From positions 2,232,001 to 2,296,000 of the forward strand of contig NZ_CP080413.1 in NCBI RefSeq assembly GCF_019457475.1: a DNA stretch of 64,000 bases, read 5' to 3'. Positions 1 through 8,300 of this stretch are shown in pieces (position 1 is the stretch's first letter; each line of letters opens with the position of its first letter). A model generated the notes under the pieces. The model saw only the letters and a program-made list of their open reading frames with translations, did not search any database and had not been told where the DNA came from. Both the position numbers and the translations under genes were made by a program. The stretch is from Shewanella acanthi. GTDB lineage: Bacteria > Pseudomonadota > Gammaproteobacteria > Enterobacterales > Shewanellaceae.

Positions 1-437
1 CCAGCCCACAGAGTCGCTTCAGGCGCAGACTCAAGCATACCTTTCGCCGTTACATTGAATTGTCTAAACGCAACATCACCTTTACTGGTATTTAAACCTG
101 GTTCCGATACGGACTGATAATCATTAAACTGAGCACCAGCATCTGTCTGGTAAGAAAGCATGGTGTTAACTTTTACTTGAACACCATTTTGATCAACGAC
201 CATTTTGTTTAAGCCTAATTCAGCATAAGTATCACACTCATCACCTAATCGTCCTGTATAATGGCCTTTGGCACCACTACCAAAACAGTATTGTTCACCA
301 CCTTTAGACGTTGTCGAAATACCAGCACGACCATAACCAGTGAATTCAAAACCAGAACTGATATTGGTATTTGCAAAACTAGTAGCAGAGTATCCAGAAA
401 GAGCTAAAACAACAGCATTACGAATAATATTTTTCAT
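1..437 (-). CDS. lamB: LamB-type maltoporin, 5' part only
   Basis: This reading frame starts with ATG at 437 and stays open to the left edge, so only about 145 N-terminal residues are visible. They begin with a signal peptide of about 22 residues ending in SFA, followed by a start of mature protein that resembles LamB: GFEFTGYGRAG, then GGEQYCFG, then GRLGDECDTYAELGL. E. coli LamB has closely similar segments there, including the cysteine pair. LamB proteins are outer-membrane trimeric beta-barrels that let maltodextrins and other sugars diffuse in. The gene follows the permease gene by 51 bases on the same strand and is probably the last gene of that operon. The sugar specificity cannot be told from this part. 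Confidence 0.85.
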   Translation of the reverse strand, partial: MKNIIRNAVVLALSGYSATSFANTNISSGFEFTGYGRAGISTTSKGGEQYCFGSGAKGHYTGRLGDECDTYAELGLNKMVVDQNGVQVKVNTMLSYQTDAGAQFNDYQSVSEPGLNTSKGDVAFRQFNVTAKGMLESAPEATLWA

Positions 438-488
438 ATATTTCCCCATCAACATAATTTATTAATTAGATTTATAATTTTTTACTTC

Positions 489-1757
489 TTATTTACTACT
501 CTCAATTTTTATAACCTTGCTTCCGTTAATTCCATAAAATGCAATATAGAGATAACAGATTAGAGGTAATAAAAATGATATTTGAACTCCAAATGCGTCT
601 GCTATAACCCCTTGGAGAACAGGAACGATTGCACCACCAACGATAGCTAAACAAAGTAAGCCAGACCCTTGTGATGTTAAGGACCCTAGATTGGCTAATG
701 CCAAGCTAAATATGGTCGGGAACATAATTGAATTACACAAACCAACAGATAGAACAGCCCACATTGCAACATCGCCTGATGAAGATATTGCAATAGATAG
801 CATTATTACTGATGCCAATGAATTAAAAGCTAATAACGAACCTGCACTGATTTTTTGCATTAAAGCAGCACCGATAAATCGACCAACCATTGCACCGCCC
901 CAATATATGGCGATGTAATTTGCAGCCTCACTCTCCTTTAATCCTGCGATATGTTCTTGACCTAAGAAGTTAATTAAGAAACTACCTATTGCTACCTCTG
1001 CACCTACATAGAGGAAAATGCCTAAAACTCCAAATTTTAGATTTCTCACCTTTAGAGCTTCAAAAAAGTGAGAAGACTCTACCGATTGAGATTTTTGAAT
1101 TTTAGGTAATTTAAGCCATGAAAATATAAATGCTAGCAATACTAAAGACGCTGAAAGGATTAAGTATGGCGTTTGCAGTGACTGAGCTTGAGACTCAGGG
1201 GACATTTCAGTGCCAGAACTAATAGCACTCAGAATTAATCCACCACCAATAATCGGCGCTAAAGTTGTACCTAATGAATTAAATGCTTGAGTTAAGTTCA
1301 ATCTACTTGCTGAAGTTTGAGCAGGTCCAATTAGTGTCACATATGGATTTGCCGCCACTTGGAGCATTGTAATGCCACTTGCAAGCACGAATAATGCTGC
1401 AAGAAATAACACATAAATATGCATCTCTGCGGCAGCAATCAAACTAAGGCAACCGACTGACGCTATCACCAATCCAATAACAATCCCTTTTTGATAGGAA
1501 TATTTCTCAACGAACTTTCCAGCAGGTATGGAAGTTAAAAAATACGACCCAAAAAAGCAAAACTGAATCAACATAGCTTGCGTGTATGTTAATTCAAAAA
1601 TTGATTTTAAGTGAGGGATTAAAATGTCATTTAAGCAAGTAATGAATCCCCACAGGAAAAATAACAATGTCATAGCACTTAGTGCCATGCTTGAGTTTTT
1701 CCCAGAATGAAATTCTTCATTTTTTGCGATACCAATGAATGGTTGATTCGTTGACAT
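489..1757 (-). CDS. FucP-type MFS sugar permease
   Basis: A 422-residue inner-membrane transporter with about twelve hydrophobic segments. The segments [19 protein letters not shown] and QVAANPYV are typical of the FucP/GluP branch of the major facilitator superfamily, which moves fucose, glucose, galactose or maltose with protons. It is clearly paralogous to the permease at 24572-25843, sharing long stretches such as [13 protein letters not shown]. The start codon directly abuts the stop codon of the lipoprotein gene (TAA then ATG), and a GGGAG ribosome site lies inside the upstream gene, so translation is probably coupled. Base composition is AT-rich compared with the paralogue, which suggests separate acquisition. 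The substrate is unknown; the following LamB gene favours an oligosaccharide. Confidence 0.88.
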   Translation of the reverse strand: MSTNQPFIGIAKNEEFHSGKNSSMALSAMTLLFFLWGFITCLNDILIPHLKSIFELTYTQAMLIQFCFFGSYFLTSIPAGKFVEKYSYQKGIVIGLVIASVGCLSLIAAAEMHIYVLFLAALFVLASGITMLQVAANPYVTLIGPAQTSASRLNLTQAFNSLGTTLAPIIGGGLILSAISSGTEMSPESQAQSLQTPYLILSASLVLLAFIFSWLKLPKIQKSQSVESSHFFEALKVRNLKFGVLGIFLYVGAEVAIGSFLINFLGQEHIAGLKESEAANYIAIYWGGAMVGRFIGAALMQKISAGSLLAFNSLASVIMLSIAISSSGDVAMWAVLSVGLCNSIMFPTIFSLALANLGSLTSQGSGLLCLAIVGGAIVPVLQGVIADAFGVQISFLLPLICYLYIAFYGINGSKVIKIESSK

Positions 1758-2369
1758 TTAATTACTCCCCATCTGAACGAAACTGACTTCTAAATTTCTT
1801 TCTTGGTTATATGCAATTAAATCAACCCCGTTAATACCTTCTTTATTAGTAGCAATAGTCAATGCCGTAAAACTTCCTTCATTTTCACAATTAGAAATCT
1901 GAAGGTCCCATATTTTCACATGGCCAAAGTGTTTAACCATTGAACCAAATGCATCACAACCACTCCAACTAGCCTTAAATTCCCCTTCATCTAATTCTAG
2001 AAACCCAGAATAACCTTCAGAGTGTGTTATTAAAGACTTCAAATGTTCTTGATTAAGAGCATGTACTTGACGGTCTATCTCATTAAACATTATTGAAAAG
2101 TTTTCACTACGATACCCTTGCCATTCTTCGCCAGATTTCCAATATATATTGGATAAACCAGTTTCATCATATGCAAGAATGTAGCTGCCACTTGCAGAAA
2201 AAAATGCATTAAAAGTTTTCTCAGAACCGGAAACGTTTGCAACTCCGTGATGAAAACCACTCGACAAATAGTCAACCGTCAAGTCATTATCTTTCTTGGG
2301 TTCAGAGGAGTAATCCTTATCGCATGCAGTTAGACTGCCCAATAAAAATAGGACTAATAGTTTTTTCAT
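1758..2369 (-). CDS. Putative lipoprotein of unknown function
   Basis: A 203-residue protein that I do not recognise. The N-terminus is a lipoprotein signal: a short basic start, a hydrophobic core and the lipobox LTAC with Cys16, followed by Asp, which in E. coli would favour inner-membrane retention. The mature part is polar with several aromatic residues (FHHGVANVSG, YWKSGEEWQGY) and looks like a beta-rich secreted domain. It sits 11 bases after the SurE-like gene and directly against the permease gene, so it is certainly in the same operon and probably acts in the periplasm with them, for example as a substrate-binding or chaperone partner. No function should be assigned from sequence alone. 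Confidence 0.75.
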   Translation of the reverse strand: MKKLLVLFLLGSLTACDKDYSSEPKKDNDLTVDYLSSGFHHGVANVSGSEKTFNAFFSASGSYILAYDETGLSNIYWKSGEEWQGYRSENFSIMFNEIDRQVHALNQEHLKSLITHSEGYSGFLELDEGEFKASWSGCDAFGSMVKHFGHVKIWDLQISNCENEGSFTALTIATNKEGINGVDLIAYNQERNLEVSFVQMGSN

Positions 2370-2380
2370 TATTTAGTCCC

Positions 2381-3415
2381 TTATTGATTTACTAAGTTTG
2401 ATAATTGATAACGTACTAAAGTTTGTTTACGTTCCTTGGCTGTATAATCAGCATCAATAATTGTAATTGTTGCATCAGCAGGCCCCTGCAGCATGCCTTG
2501 CATTGAAAGGAGGAATTGACTAAATGTGTATACCCCTTCTGACTCAGGGTTTTCATCAAAAGGCACATTAAAGCTTGCTGGACCAGCGAGGGGGGCTGGG
2601 AAGCCTTGTTTAGGGCTAGGAATAGCGATAAATGCACCTGGGATAGCGGGAAATTTGACAGGGATGATTGGGCTTTCAATAGTGCTCATGTCCTCGAAAA
2701 ATACAGGATAACCACCATAATGACCCATTTGGGTATATCTAAATCCGACTTGGCTACCTTGACCAGCGTCAAACTGTGGAATGTTTAAATTTACCCCAGT
2801 GTAATCTGGTAACAGTTTACTTTCGCTAAAAGGGTTAGCAACAAGCTGAGATACAACTTTTGCAGCGATACTTGCTACTTCAGGTGCCGTAACCTCATTA
2901 TCTTTCGTCGACTCTGCAGCACTTATAGCAAGAGTTGGAATATTTCGGTGCAACGCATTTGAAGCAGCACCCAAGGTACCTGACGCTAAAATCGTAACAC
3001 CAAAATTGAACCCTTCATTCGGTCCAGAAATCACTAAATCAGGAGATTTTCCCCATAATTTCCATGCTACAACATCTAAGCCATAAACCATTGATACAAC
3101 AGGCTTGCTGTTTACATAGCAAATATTTGGATCTGATTCTAGACATCCAAGACCCGAAACTCCTGCTTTGAGTGTGCCTTTAGGACTATCTTCAGTTGGA
3201 GTAGGAATAGGACCTGCGTGTAAAGCTCCCGCCTGACTACTTTGTGCTCCATAAGGAGCAGAAATAATAACTCTATGCCCGTCTTCTTTTAATTTTTTAT
3301 ATAAAGATTGAATATTAGGCGTTTCAAAACCGTCATCGTTAGTTATTAGAATATCAATCGCTTGAGATTGAAATGTTGTAACGAGCCCCAAGATAGCAAT
3401 CATGCGTGCGTTCAT
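2381..3415 (-). CDS. Secreted SurE-like phosphatase/nucleotidase
   Basis: A 344-residue protein with a signal peptide of about 19 residues ending in SQA, followed by a SurE domain. The metal-site signature ITNDDGF lies at about residues 24-30, the serine ligand is in the APYGAQSSQ segment, and SGPNEGFNFG supplies the conserved Asn and the glycine-rich loop. SurE proteins remove phosphate from nucleoside monophosphates and other phosphoesters using divalent metal. Classical bacterial SurE is cytoplasmic, about 250 residues long and encoded near pcm; this one is exported, about 90 residues longer, and heads a sugar-transport operon. The extra length is in the C-terminal half. It probably dephosphorylates an external substrate so that the product can be imported, but the substrate is not known. 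Confidence 0.82.
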   Translation of the reverse strand: MNARMIAILGLVTTFQSQAIDILITNDDGFETPNIQSLYKKLKEDGHRVIISAPYGAQSSQAGALHAGPIPTPTEDSPKGTLKAGVSGLGCLESDPNICYVNSKPVVSMVYGLDVVAWKLWGKSPDLVISGPNEGFNFGVTILASGTLGAASNALHRNIPTLAISAAESTKDNEVTAPEVASIAAKVVSQLVANPFSESKLLPDYTGVNLNIPQFDAGQGSQVGFRYTQMGHYGGYPVFFEDMSTIESPIIPVKFPAIPGAFIAIPSPKQGFPAPLAGPASFNVPFDENPESEGVYTFSQFLLSMQGMLQGPADATITIIDADYTAKERKQTLVRYQLSNLVNQ

Positions 3416-3530
3416 ATTATCCCCAATTATTATTATTAATAAACATCAAGGATTCTAAATAACATTGCTATTACACTGGCTATCCTACGAACATATACAG
3501 GCTATCATTTCACCTCAGATGAATTTTGGT

Positions 3531-4556
3531 TCATACTTTGTTCATAAAACGGTAGTCATTTGGGGTTTCGCCATACCATCGTTTAAAAGCTTTGTTAAAT
3601 GCAGTTACGTTTGTGTAACCGAGGACATCACTGATATTACTCACTTTCGCATTCGAATTTTTCAGAAGATTAGTGGCTTCAGTTTTACGAACTTGCTCCA
3701 ATATCATTGAAAATGAAGAGTTTTCTTTTGATAGCATCCTTTGCAAACTTGCTCGACTGGTATTGAGATGGTAGGCAATCGTATTGATATCTAGATCGGT
3801 ATCAGCCTGTTTAATCTTTCGTTCAAGAATTAATTTAACTTCACCGCAAATGGAGGACTGCTGTTCCAGTTCAAGCAATGCAACATCACCTAATTTGTTG
3901 GTGAAAGTGTAAATTCTGGGATTATGATTGGGGTTTGGTGCGTTGAGTAAATTAACATCAAACTTGAGTGCTGATTTTACTTGGTTAAATCGCCAAAAAT
4001 CACCACAATGGATATTGAAGTTTTTTTCATCTTGAATGCTTCGGCTATAAAATAAAAACTCTGGTGTAAACTCAATATTAGGGAAGTTATCTTTTATTAA
4101 TTTTGACAACCCAAATAAAGCTCCTTGAGAAGTATTGAAATCTCGTTCTTTTGTTGTAAATTCATGGGTCAAATAGGCATATTTACCCACAATTTCCAAA
4201 TCTACTCTCCAGCAACGCCATACGTTCTGGAACCTGCAAAGAAATAATAAAAACTCCTGCAAATTTTTAGTATTCATCAAAGCATTGAATGGATTCACAA
4301 TCAGCGAGTTAGTTGGCGTTGATTGCATAATTTTATTGAGGTAGATGAGTTCTCGATTATGGTAATAACCCTGTTCACTTAGAAGATGGTACAAACGTAG
4401 TACACTATCATCATTTGGATAGAAGCTATTTAAGTTATTGTTAATCCAAGAACTGTTAATTTTCGTTGCTTGATAGATTTCAGTTTTAGAGGCGCCCAGT
4501 CGTTCTGCAAGTTGGAATCCCAACTCAACCATATGACTAACATAATGACCAGACAT
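3531..4556 (-). CDS. AraC-family transcriptional regulator
   Basis: A 341-residue regulator. The first 200 residues form an OruR/ArgR-type arabinose-binding-like domain and the last 100 form two helix-turn-helix motifs of the AraC type: INTIAYHLNTSRASLQRML, then the signature NISDVLGYTNVTAFNKAFKRWYG ending in PNDYR. It lies upstream of the surE-like operon in the same direction, with a 115-base gap at 3416-3530 where the operon promoter should be. It most likely activates that operon in response to its substrate. The adjacent position and the shared AT-rich composition support this; no operator could be defined by eye. Confidence 0.9.
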   Translation of the reverse strand: MSGHYVSHMVELGFQLAERLGASKTEIYQATKINSSWINNNLNSFYPNDDSVLRLYHLLSEQGYYHNRELIYLNKIMQSTPTNSLIVNPFNALMNTKNLQEFLLFLCRFQNVWRCWRVDLEIVGKYAYLTHEFTTKERDFNTSQGALFGLSKLIKDNFPNIEFTPEFLFYSRSIQDEKNFNIHCGDFWRFNQVKSALKFDVNLLNAPNPNHNPRIYTFTNKLGDVALLELEQQSSICGEVKLILERKIKQADTDLDINTIAYHLNTSRASLQRMLSKENSSFSMILEQVRKTEATNLLKNSNAKVSNISDVLGYTNVTAFNKAFKRWYGETPNDYRFMNKV

Positions 4557-4845
4557 AAAGAATAAAACCTGAAAATTAAGCCTTAAAAGTAGTTTTTAAA
4601 TTATATCATAAGTAAATTAACAAACTCAGATTCAAACCTTATCATTTTGCCTCAACCTGCAAAAGCTGTAGAATTTCTATCGCTTTTACCGTTAGTTTGA
4701 TCTCCAATTTATGATGTAAATGATTAATTTATTGATAATATCCCGCATTGGATAAAAGATGGTTATCCCATATAAATACAGGAAACCATCATCACTTTAA
4801 TAGGCACCGCACCCACCCCAAATTGGGTATGCTTTTTGATTATAA

Positions 4846-5763
4846 CTACCGTCCCCAGAGCCATGCCGCTCCGCGTACGCCTGATGAACAACCAAATTTA
4901 TTCTGAACAACAAGTGTGTTGCACTCCCTTCCAACAACATATTTGTTTAACAATGCTGGCAGTCTTGGATAAATCGCTTCGACGTTAGACATACCACCAC
5001 CGAGCACAATTGCATCGGGGTCAAGCATATTGACAACGTGGGCAAGTGAACGAGCTAGTCTGTCCATATAGATATCGAATGCCTTGATAGCAATCGAATC
5101 GCCTGCCTCGACTAAAGCCATGATCTCGTGGCCAGCTTTGACAGGCTCACGGTCAACAGTTAATTCCGCTAAAGCTGAATTGTAGTCCCGCACAAAGCCA
5201 GTGCCGGAAATAAAGGTTTCGATACAATCCGGATTACCGCAGAAACAGCGGGTGCTATTAAATTCATCCTTCGTCATCCAAGGCAAAGGATTATGACCCC
5301 ATTCCCCACCAATTCCATTACCACCCGAATGTACGTTTCCATTTACTGCAACACCAGCACCACATCCGGTACCAATGATGGCCCCGAATACAACCCTTTT
5401 ACCAGCAGCTGCGCCATCCACAGCCTCAGACACCGCAAAGCAGTTAGCATCATTGGCAACGCGCACTTCGCGATTAAGTCGTTCTCCTAGGTCCACATCA
5501 AGGGGATGGCCGTTTATCCAAGTTGAATTTGCGTTTTTAACCAAACCAGTGAAGGGCGAAATTACTCCAGGTATACCGACTCCAACTGTCCCCTTTTCAC
5601 CTAATGTGACTTCAGCTTCTTTCACTAATCCAACAACTGCCTGTAGAGTACCTTCATACTCACGAGGGGTTGGAACTCGCTTACGAAACAGTTCGATACC
5701 TTCTTCGTTCAGTGCAACCAATTCAATTTTAGTGCCACCTAAATCAACTCCCATACGTAACAT
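4846..5763 (-). CDS. mak: Fructokinase Mak (ROK family)
   Basis: A 305-residue cytoplasmic sugar kinase, closely similar to E. coli Mak (YajF) along its whole length. The ATP-binding DLGGTK motif is at residues 7-12, the catalytic Asp is in ANDANC (D105), and the ROK zinc site is H157 with C173, C175 and C180 in [10 protein letters not shown]. It phosphorylates fructose, and more slowly mannose, at C6. The start at 5763 has a GGGAG ribosome site about nine bases upstream; a start three codons later is possible. Its composition is nearer to the backbone than to the AT-rich operon on its left. It stands alone on its strand, with a 14-base palindrome about 70 bases upstream that may be an operator. 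Confidence 0.93.
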   Translation of the reverse strand: MLRMGVDLGGTKIELVALNEEGIELFRKRVPTPREYEGTLQAVVGLVKEAEVTLGEKGTVGVGIPGVISPFTGLVKNANSTWINGHPLDVDLGERLNREVRVANDANCFAVSEAVDGAAAGKRVVFGAIIGTGCGAGVAVNGNVHSGGNGIGGEWGHNPLPWMTKDEFNSTRCFCGNPDCIETFISGTGFVRDYNSALAELTVDREPVKAGHEIMALVEAGDSIAIKAFDIYMDRLARSLAHVVNMLDPDAIVLGGGMSNVEAIYPRLPALLNKYVVGRECNTLVVQNKFGCSSGVRGAAWLWGR

Positions 5764-5833
5764 TCACCACTTCTCCCATTACTTCTGGTTAAACGTACTA
5801 CTGCATTTAACCATTTTTAACCGTCCACAGACT

Positions 5834-5847
5834 TATGCCGTGGCATA
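5834..5847. promoter_or_regulatory. Palindrome upstream of mak, candidate operator
   Basis: The sequence TATGCCGTGGCATA is a perfect inverted repeat with six-base arms around GT. It lies about 70 bases upstream of the mak start codon, in the range expected for a repressor or activator site. The regulator is unknown and no second copy was found in the window. Confidence 0.4.
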
Positions 5848-6149
5848 GAATAATGGGTCATAAAATTTCAGGTTTGGAGTTTTTAGTCAACGACAAGTCC
5901 ATATCATCCCGCCTCAAATTACCCTTACCACTCTGGATAGACATTATGTAGTGGTTTCTGAATTGCCATGTTGAAAGCAAATTAATTCGAGAATTACATA
6001 AATTTTAAACAGTGAATCGCCACTATTACAGTAGTCACTTTGTAGCATTACAATGGCGAAACACTAGATTAAAGGCTAATAGATGAGATTTTTAGGTTAA
6101 CTCGTTCGTAAAGTCCCGAATGAACAAACTAGTGCTAACAAACTTTAGG

Positions 6150-6181
6150 CAAAAGAACAGACTGACGAAGCCTGTTCTTGT
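6150..6181 (-). terminator. Terminator after hns
   Basis: On the minus strand AAGAACAG and CTGTTCTT form an eight-base stem around an eleven-base loop, followed by TTTT. It lies 13 bases beyond the hns stop codon, as expected for an intrinsic terminator. Confidence 0.7.
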
Positions 6182-6193
6182 TTCAGAGGAAAT

Positions 6194-6583
6194 TCAAATC
6201 AAGAAATCTTCAATTGAACGACCGCTCTCAACTTGTTGCTTGAAAACTGTTGGCATTCTACCCTGCCCTGTCCAAGTTACGGTTTCGCCCTCAACAACGA
6301 TTGAGTATTTTGCTGGACGAGGTGCACGAGTGCTTTTTACTTTAGCTGCCACGCCACCTAAATCATCAATGGACAAACCCGCCGATTCCATCATTTTATG
6401 AAGCTCTGCAATTTTAGCGATGCGCTCAGCATTCGCTTCAGCTTCTGCCCTCGCTTCTTCTTCTCTTTCTGCAACTATTTTACCGAGCTTCTCGTATACA
6501 TCTTTGAGTTCTGCAACTGATAAGTCTTTAACAGAAGCTTTAAGACGACGAGCATGGGTTAAAATCTCTAAAAATTCAGACAT
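6194..6583 (-). CDS. hns: Nucleoid-associated protein H-NS
   Basis: A 129-residue H-NS. Residues 1-65 are mostly helical and charged and form the oligomerisation region, with a long Glu/Ala coiled coil (about 36-60). The C-terminal DNA-binding domain has WTGQGRMP at residues 104-111; E. coli H-NS has the equivalent WTGQGRTP, whose QGR loop inserts into the AT-rich minor groove. H-NS compacts DNA and silences AT-rich, often foreign, genes. Here it lies beside AT-rich DNA that it would be expected to bind. Its upstream region is only 96 bases before the end of the neighbouring integrase gene, so its promoter is squeezed against a mobile element. It has its own terminator. Confidence 0.95.
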   Translation of the reverse strand: MSEFLEILTHARRLKASVKDLSVAELKDVYEKLGKIVAEREEEARAEAEANAERIAKIAELHKMMESAGLSIDDLGGVAAKVKSTRAPRPAKYSIVVEGETVTWTGQGRMPTVFKQQVESGRSIEDFLI

Positions 6584-6650
6584 TATTTTTCCTAAATAAA
6601 AGATATTCCTCGCAATATAACGGATTTCAATTCAACAAAGCCATAGAGCT

Positions 6651-6667
6651 ATCCAATTAAATTGGAT
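6651..6667. repeat. 17-base palindrome between the integrase end and hns
   Basis: ATCCAATT and AATTGGAT face each other across a single A. The site lies between the integrase stop at 6680 and the hns start at 6583. It has no following T-run and so is a poor terminator. It may be an operator for hns or part of a recombination site. Confidence 0.4.
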
Positions 6668-6679
6668 GATGGTACACAT

Positions 6680-7969
6680 TTAGAATGTAAAGGCTTTTTC
6701 GGCCATATCCAAAATACTATTCTTCTGCGTGGGCAGCCATTTTCCATAGTGTTTTTCAATCATCTTGATACTAGTATGTCCCATTTGCCTCGCAACCCAA
6801 GTGAGCGGTAAACCCGCGGAGATTAAGTGGGATGCAAAAGTATGTCGGGTTTGGCCTGGTCCTCGAAATCGTATTTGTGCATTCTTTAAATGGGTTAAGT
6901 AAAATCGCTGCCTAAGGTGCACATCTGATGTGTACGCCTTATTGGTTTGAGTATTAATAAACACAAAATGGATTGTCTGACTCTCTATCGACTTATTGTC
7001 TTCACGCAGCACCTTGACCGTCTCGGATCGTGATTTAGCAATATCACGCTGCTTTAAGAGGATCGCTTTAGCCTGAGGCAATAACTCAATCTGTCGATTA
7101 CTCGAATGATTTTTGGGTTTCTTATAGATACCTTCAACCACCGCACGCGATATATAAATAGCATTGTTATCAAAATCAATATCTTCCCAGGCAAGCGCCA
7201 TAAGCTCGCTTACTCGAAGTCCCATAAAGCAATTGCAAACAATCATATTGACCTCCGATTGTCTATCCGTAGGCATGGAAGCAAATTTGGCAATCTCTTC
7301 TGCTGAAAAGGGATCTGGCTCCTGCAACAATACCTTTAGGTTCGTCACCTTAGAGGCCTTGAGTTTATCCAATGGATTTATCGCAAGAGTTTCATCGAGA
7401 ATGGCAAAGGTAAATATCTGATTTAAAATACTTAAAATTTCTTTAATCGTTTTATTGCTTAAATAAGACAGTTTGGTATTCATCCAAGCTTCGATATCGG
7501 AGGGTTTAATGGTATCAATAGCGACATTAGCAAAACGTGGACCGATATGGGTCGAGATCTTGTTTTGATAGTTTTTCAAAGTACATGGTGCCAACTTATT
7601 TCGTTTCGCATTCAAAAAAGAGTCAATGTAATGTCCAACGTACAAAGGCTGATTTTTTGCTACCTCTAATTTTGACTCAATCATTGATTCGGGTGAATCA
7701 AGCTTATGGTTTGTATGAATAAAATGTTGACCGCCAATACGTTTCAGAAATTGCTCAGGATTATACTTAGCTAACATTTTAAGCTCATTCACAATGTCAG
7801 CAGCCTGTAACAACCCTTGCTCTGTGCATTCAATTCCATCTAATGCCATACGATAAAGTTTTGACTTGTGTTTCATAATCATTCGGACACTAGTGTTCGA
7901 ACGAATTTCGAGATATTTAAGCTTTCTTTGCTTACAAAACGATTTTGCTTCTTCCACTGACATTAACAT
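6680..7969 (-). CDS. Tyrosine recombinase (phage-type integrase) 1
   Basis: A 429-residue integrase. The N-terminal 75 residues look like an arm-type DNA-binding domain, residues 105-200 a SAM-like core-binding domain, and the rest the catalytic domain. The catalytic features are the first Arg in CFMGLRVSELMALAWEDID, the second Arg in GQTRHTFASHL where the usual HxLR histidine is replaced by Gly, the histidine in MGHTSI, and the nucleophile Tyr in EKHYGKW. It is homologous to the divergent recombinase at 8495-9778, sharing LRxSELMxLAWEDIDF and RHTFASxLISAG. Its 3' end faces hns. It appears complete and could be active in integration or excision of a small element. Confidence 0.9.
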   Translation of the reverse strand: MLMSVEEAKSFCKQRKLKYLEIRSNTSVRMIMKHKSKLYRMALDGIECTEQGLLQAADIVNELKMLAKYNPEQFLKRIGGQHFIHTNHKLDSPESMIESKLEVAKNQPLYVGHYIDSFLNAKRNKLAPCTLKNYQNKISTHIGPRFANVAIDTIKPSDIEAWMNTKLSYLSNKTIKEILSILNQIFTFAILDETLAINPLDKLKASKVTNLKVLLQEPDPFSAEEIAKFASMPTDRQSEVNMIVCNCFMGLRVSELMALAWEDIDFDNNAIYISRAVVEGIYKKPKNHSSNRQIELLPQAKAILLKQRDIAKSRSETVKVLREDNKSIESQTIHFVFINTQTNKAYTSDVHLRQRFYLTHLKNAQIRFRGPGQTRHTFASHLISAGLPLTWVARQMGHTSIKMIEKHYGKWLPTQKNSILDMAEKAFTF

Positions 7970-8300
7970 ATACGGTTCTCAAGACAATTAGACTGTCTTG
8001 ATTTTATTCTAAATAAATGATATTAAAAGGAATCTTCACTGTGAAACTCAGCTTAAATTCCTTAGCTATCTACTATTTTTCTACAGCCCATTTCTGTCAT
8101 TAAGATTTTTAAAATCTTTATATCTTTACATTTCTTTACACTGCTGATTATGTAAAAATTTAAACTTTATTTACAAAAACATATATAAAACAATACCTTA
8201 TCAGCAAAATATTGACTTACGCAAAAACTCACAAAATTTAAGAATTTTTAGTACATCTATAACAATACATTCCTTATTCAAAAATGAGGAATATGAGTTA
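7970..8300. promoter_or_regulatory. AT-rich divergent control region between two integrases
   Basis: This 331-base region separates the two divergent recombinase units and must carry both promoters. It is very AT-rich. A 17-base palindrome (AAGATTTT T AAAATCTT, 8102-8118) is followed at once by two 10-base tandem units, TATCTTTACA and TTTCTTTACA (8121-8140), and by an inverted TGTAAA at 8151. Such clustered repeats are what excisionase or integrase arm-type binding sites look like, but that role is only inferred. The minus-strand frame at 8201-8407 is not convincing as a gene. Confidence 0.5.

Larger units (their letters stand above)
5764..6193. other. Intergenic region between mak and hns
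   Basis: This 430-base stretch holds the promoter side of mak on its left, with a 14-base palindrome at 5834-5847, and the terminator of hns at 6150-6181 on its right. No convincing open reading frame was seen in the middle; the short frame at 6120 is antisense to the end of hns and has no coding character. Confidence 0.6.

Noticed and set aside
4705-4730. ATGATGTAAATGAT upstream of the AraC-type gene as an FNR site.
   Set aside because: The second half reads ATGAT instead of ATCAA, so it lacks the required symmetry.
5375-5848. Plus-strand frame of 157 codons opposite mak.
   Set aside because: It is the mirror of a GC-richer coding gene with conserved ROK motifs; its own product has no family features and lacks a ribosome site.
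6621-6642. Sequence GGCTTTGTTGAAT (minus strand) upstream of hns resembles the end of IS903.
   Set aside because: Only one end is present, with no partner, no transposase remains and no target duplication; a 13-base match by chance is possible, and the hns promoter should lie here.
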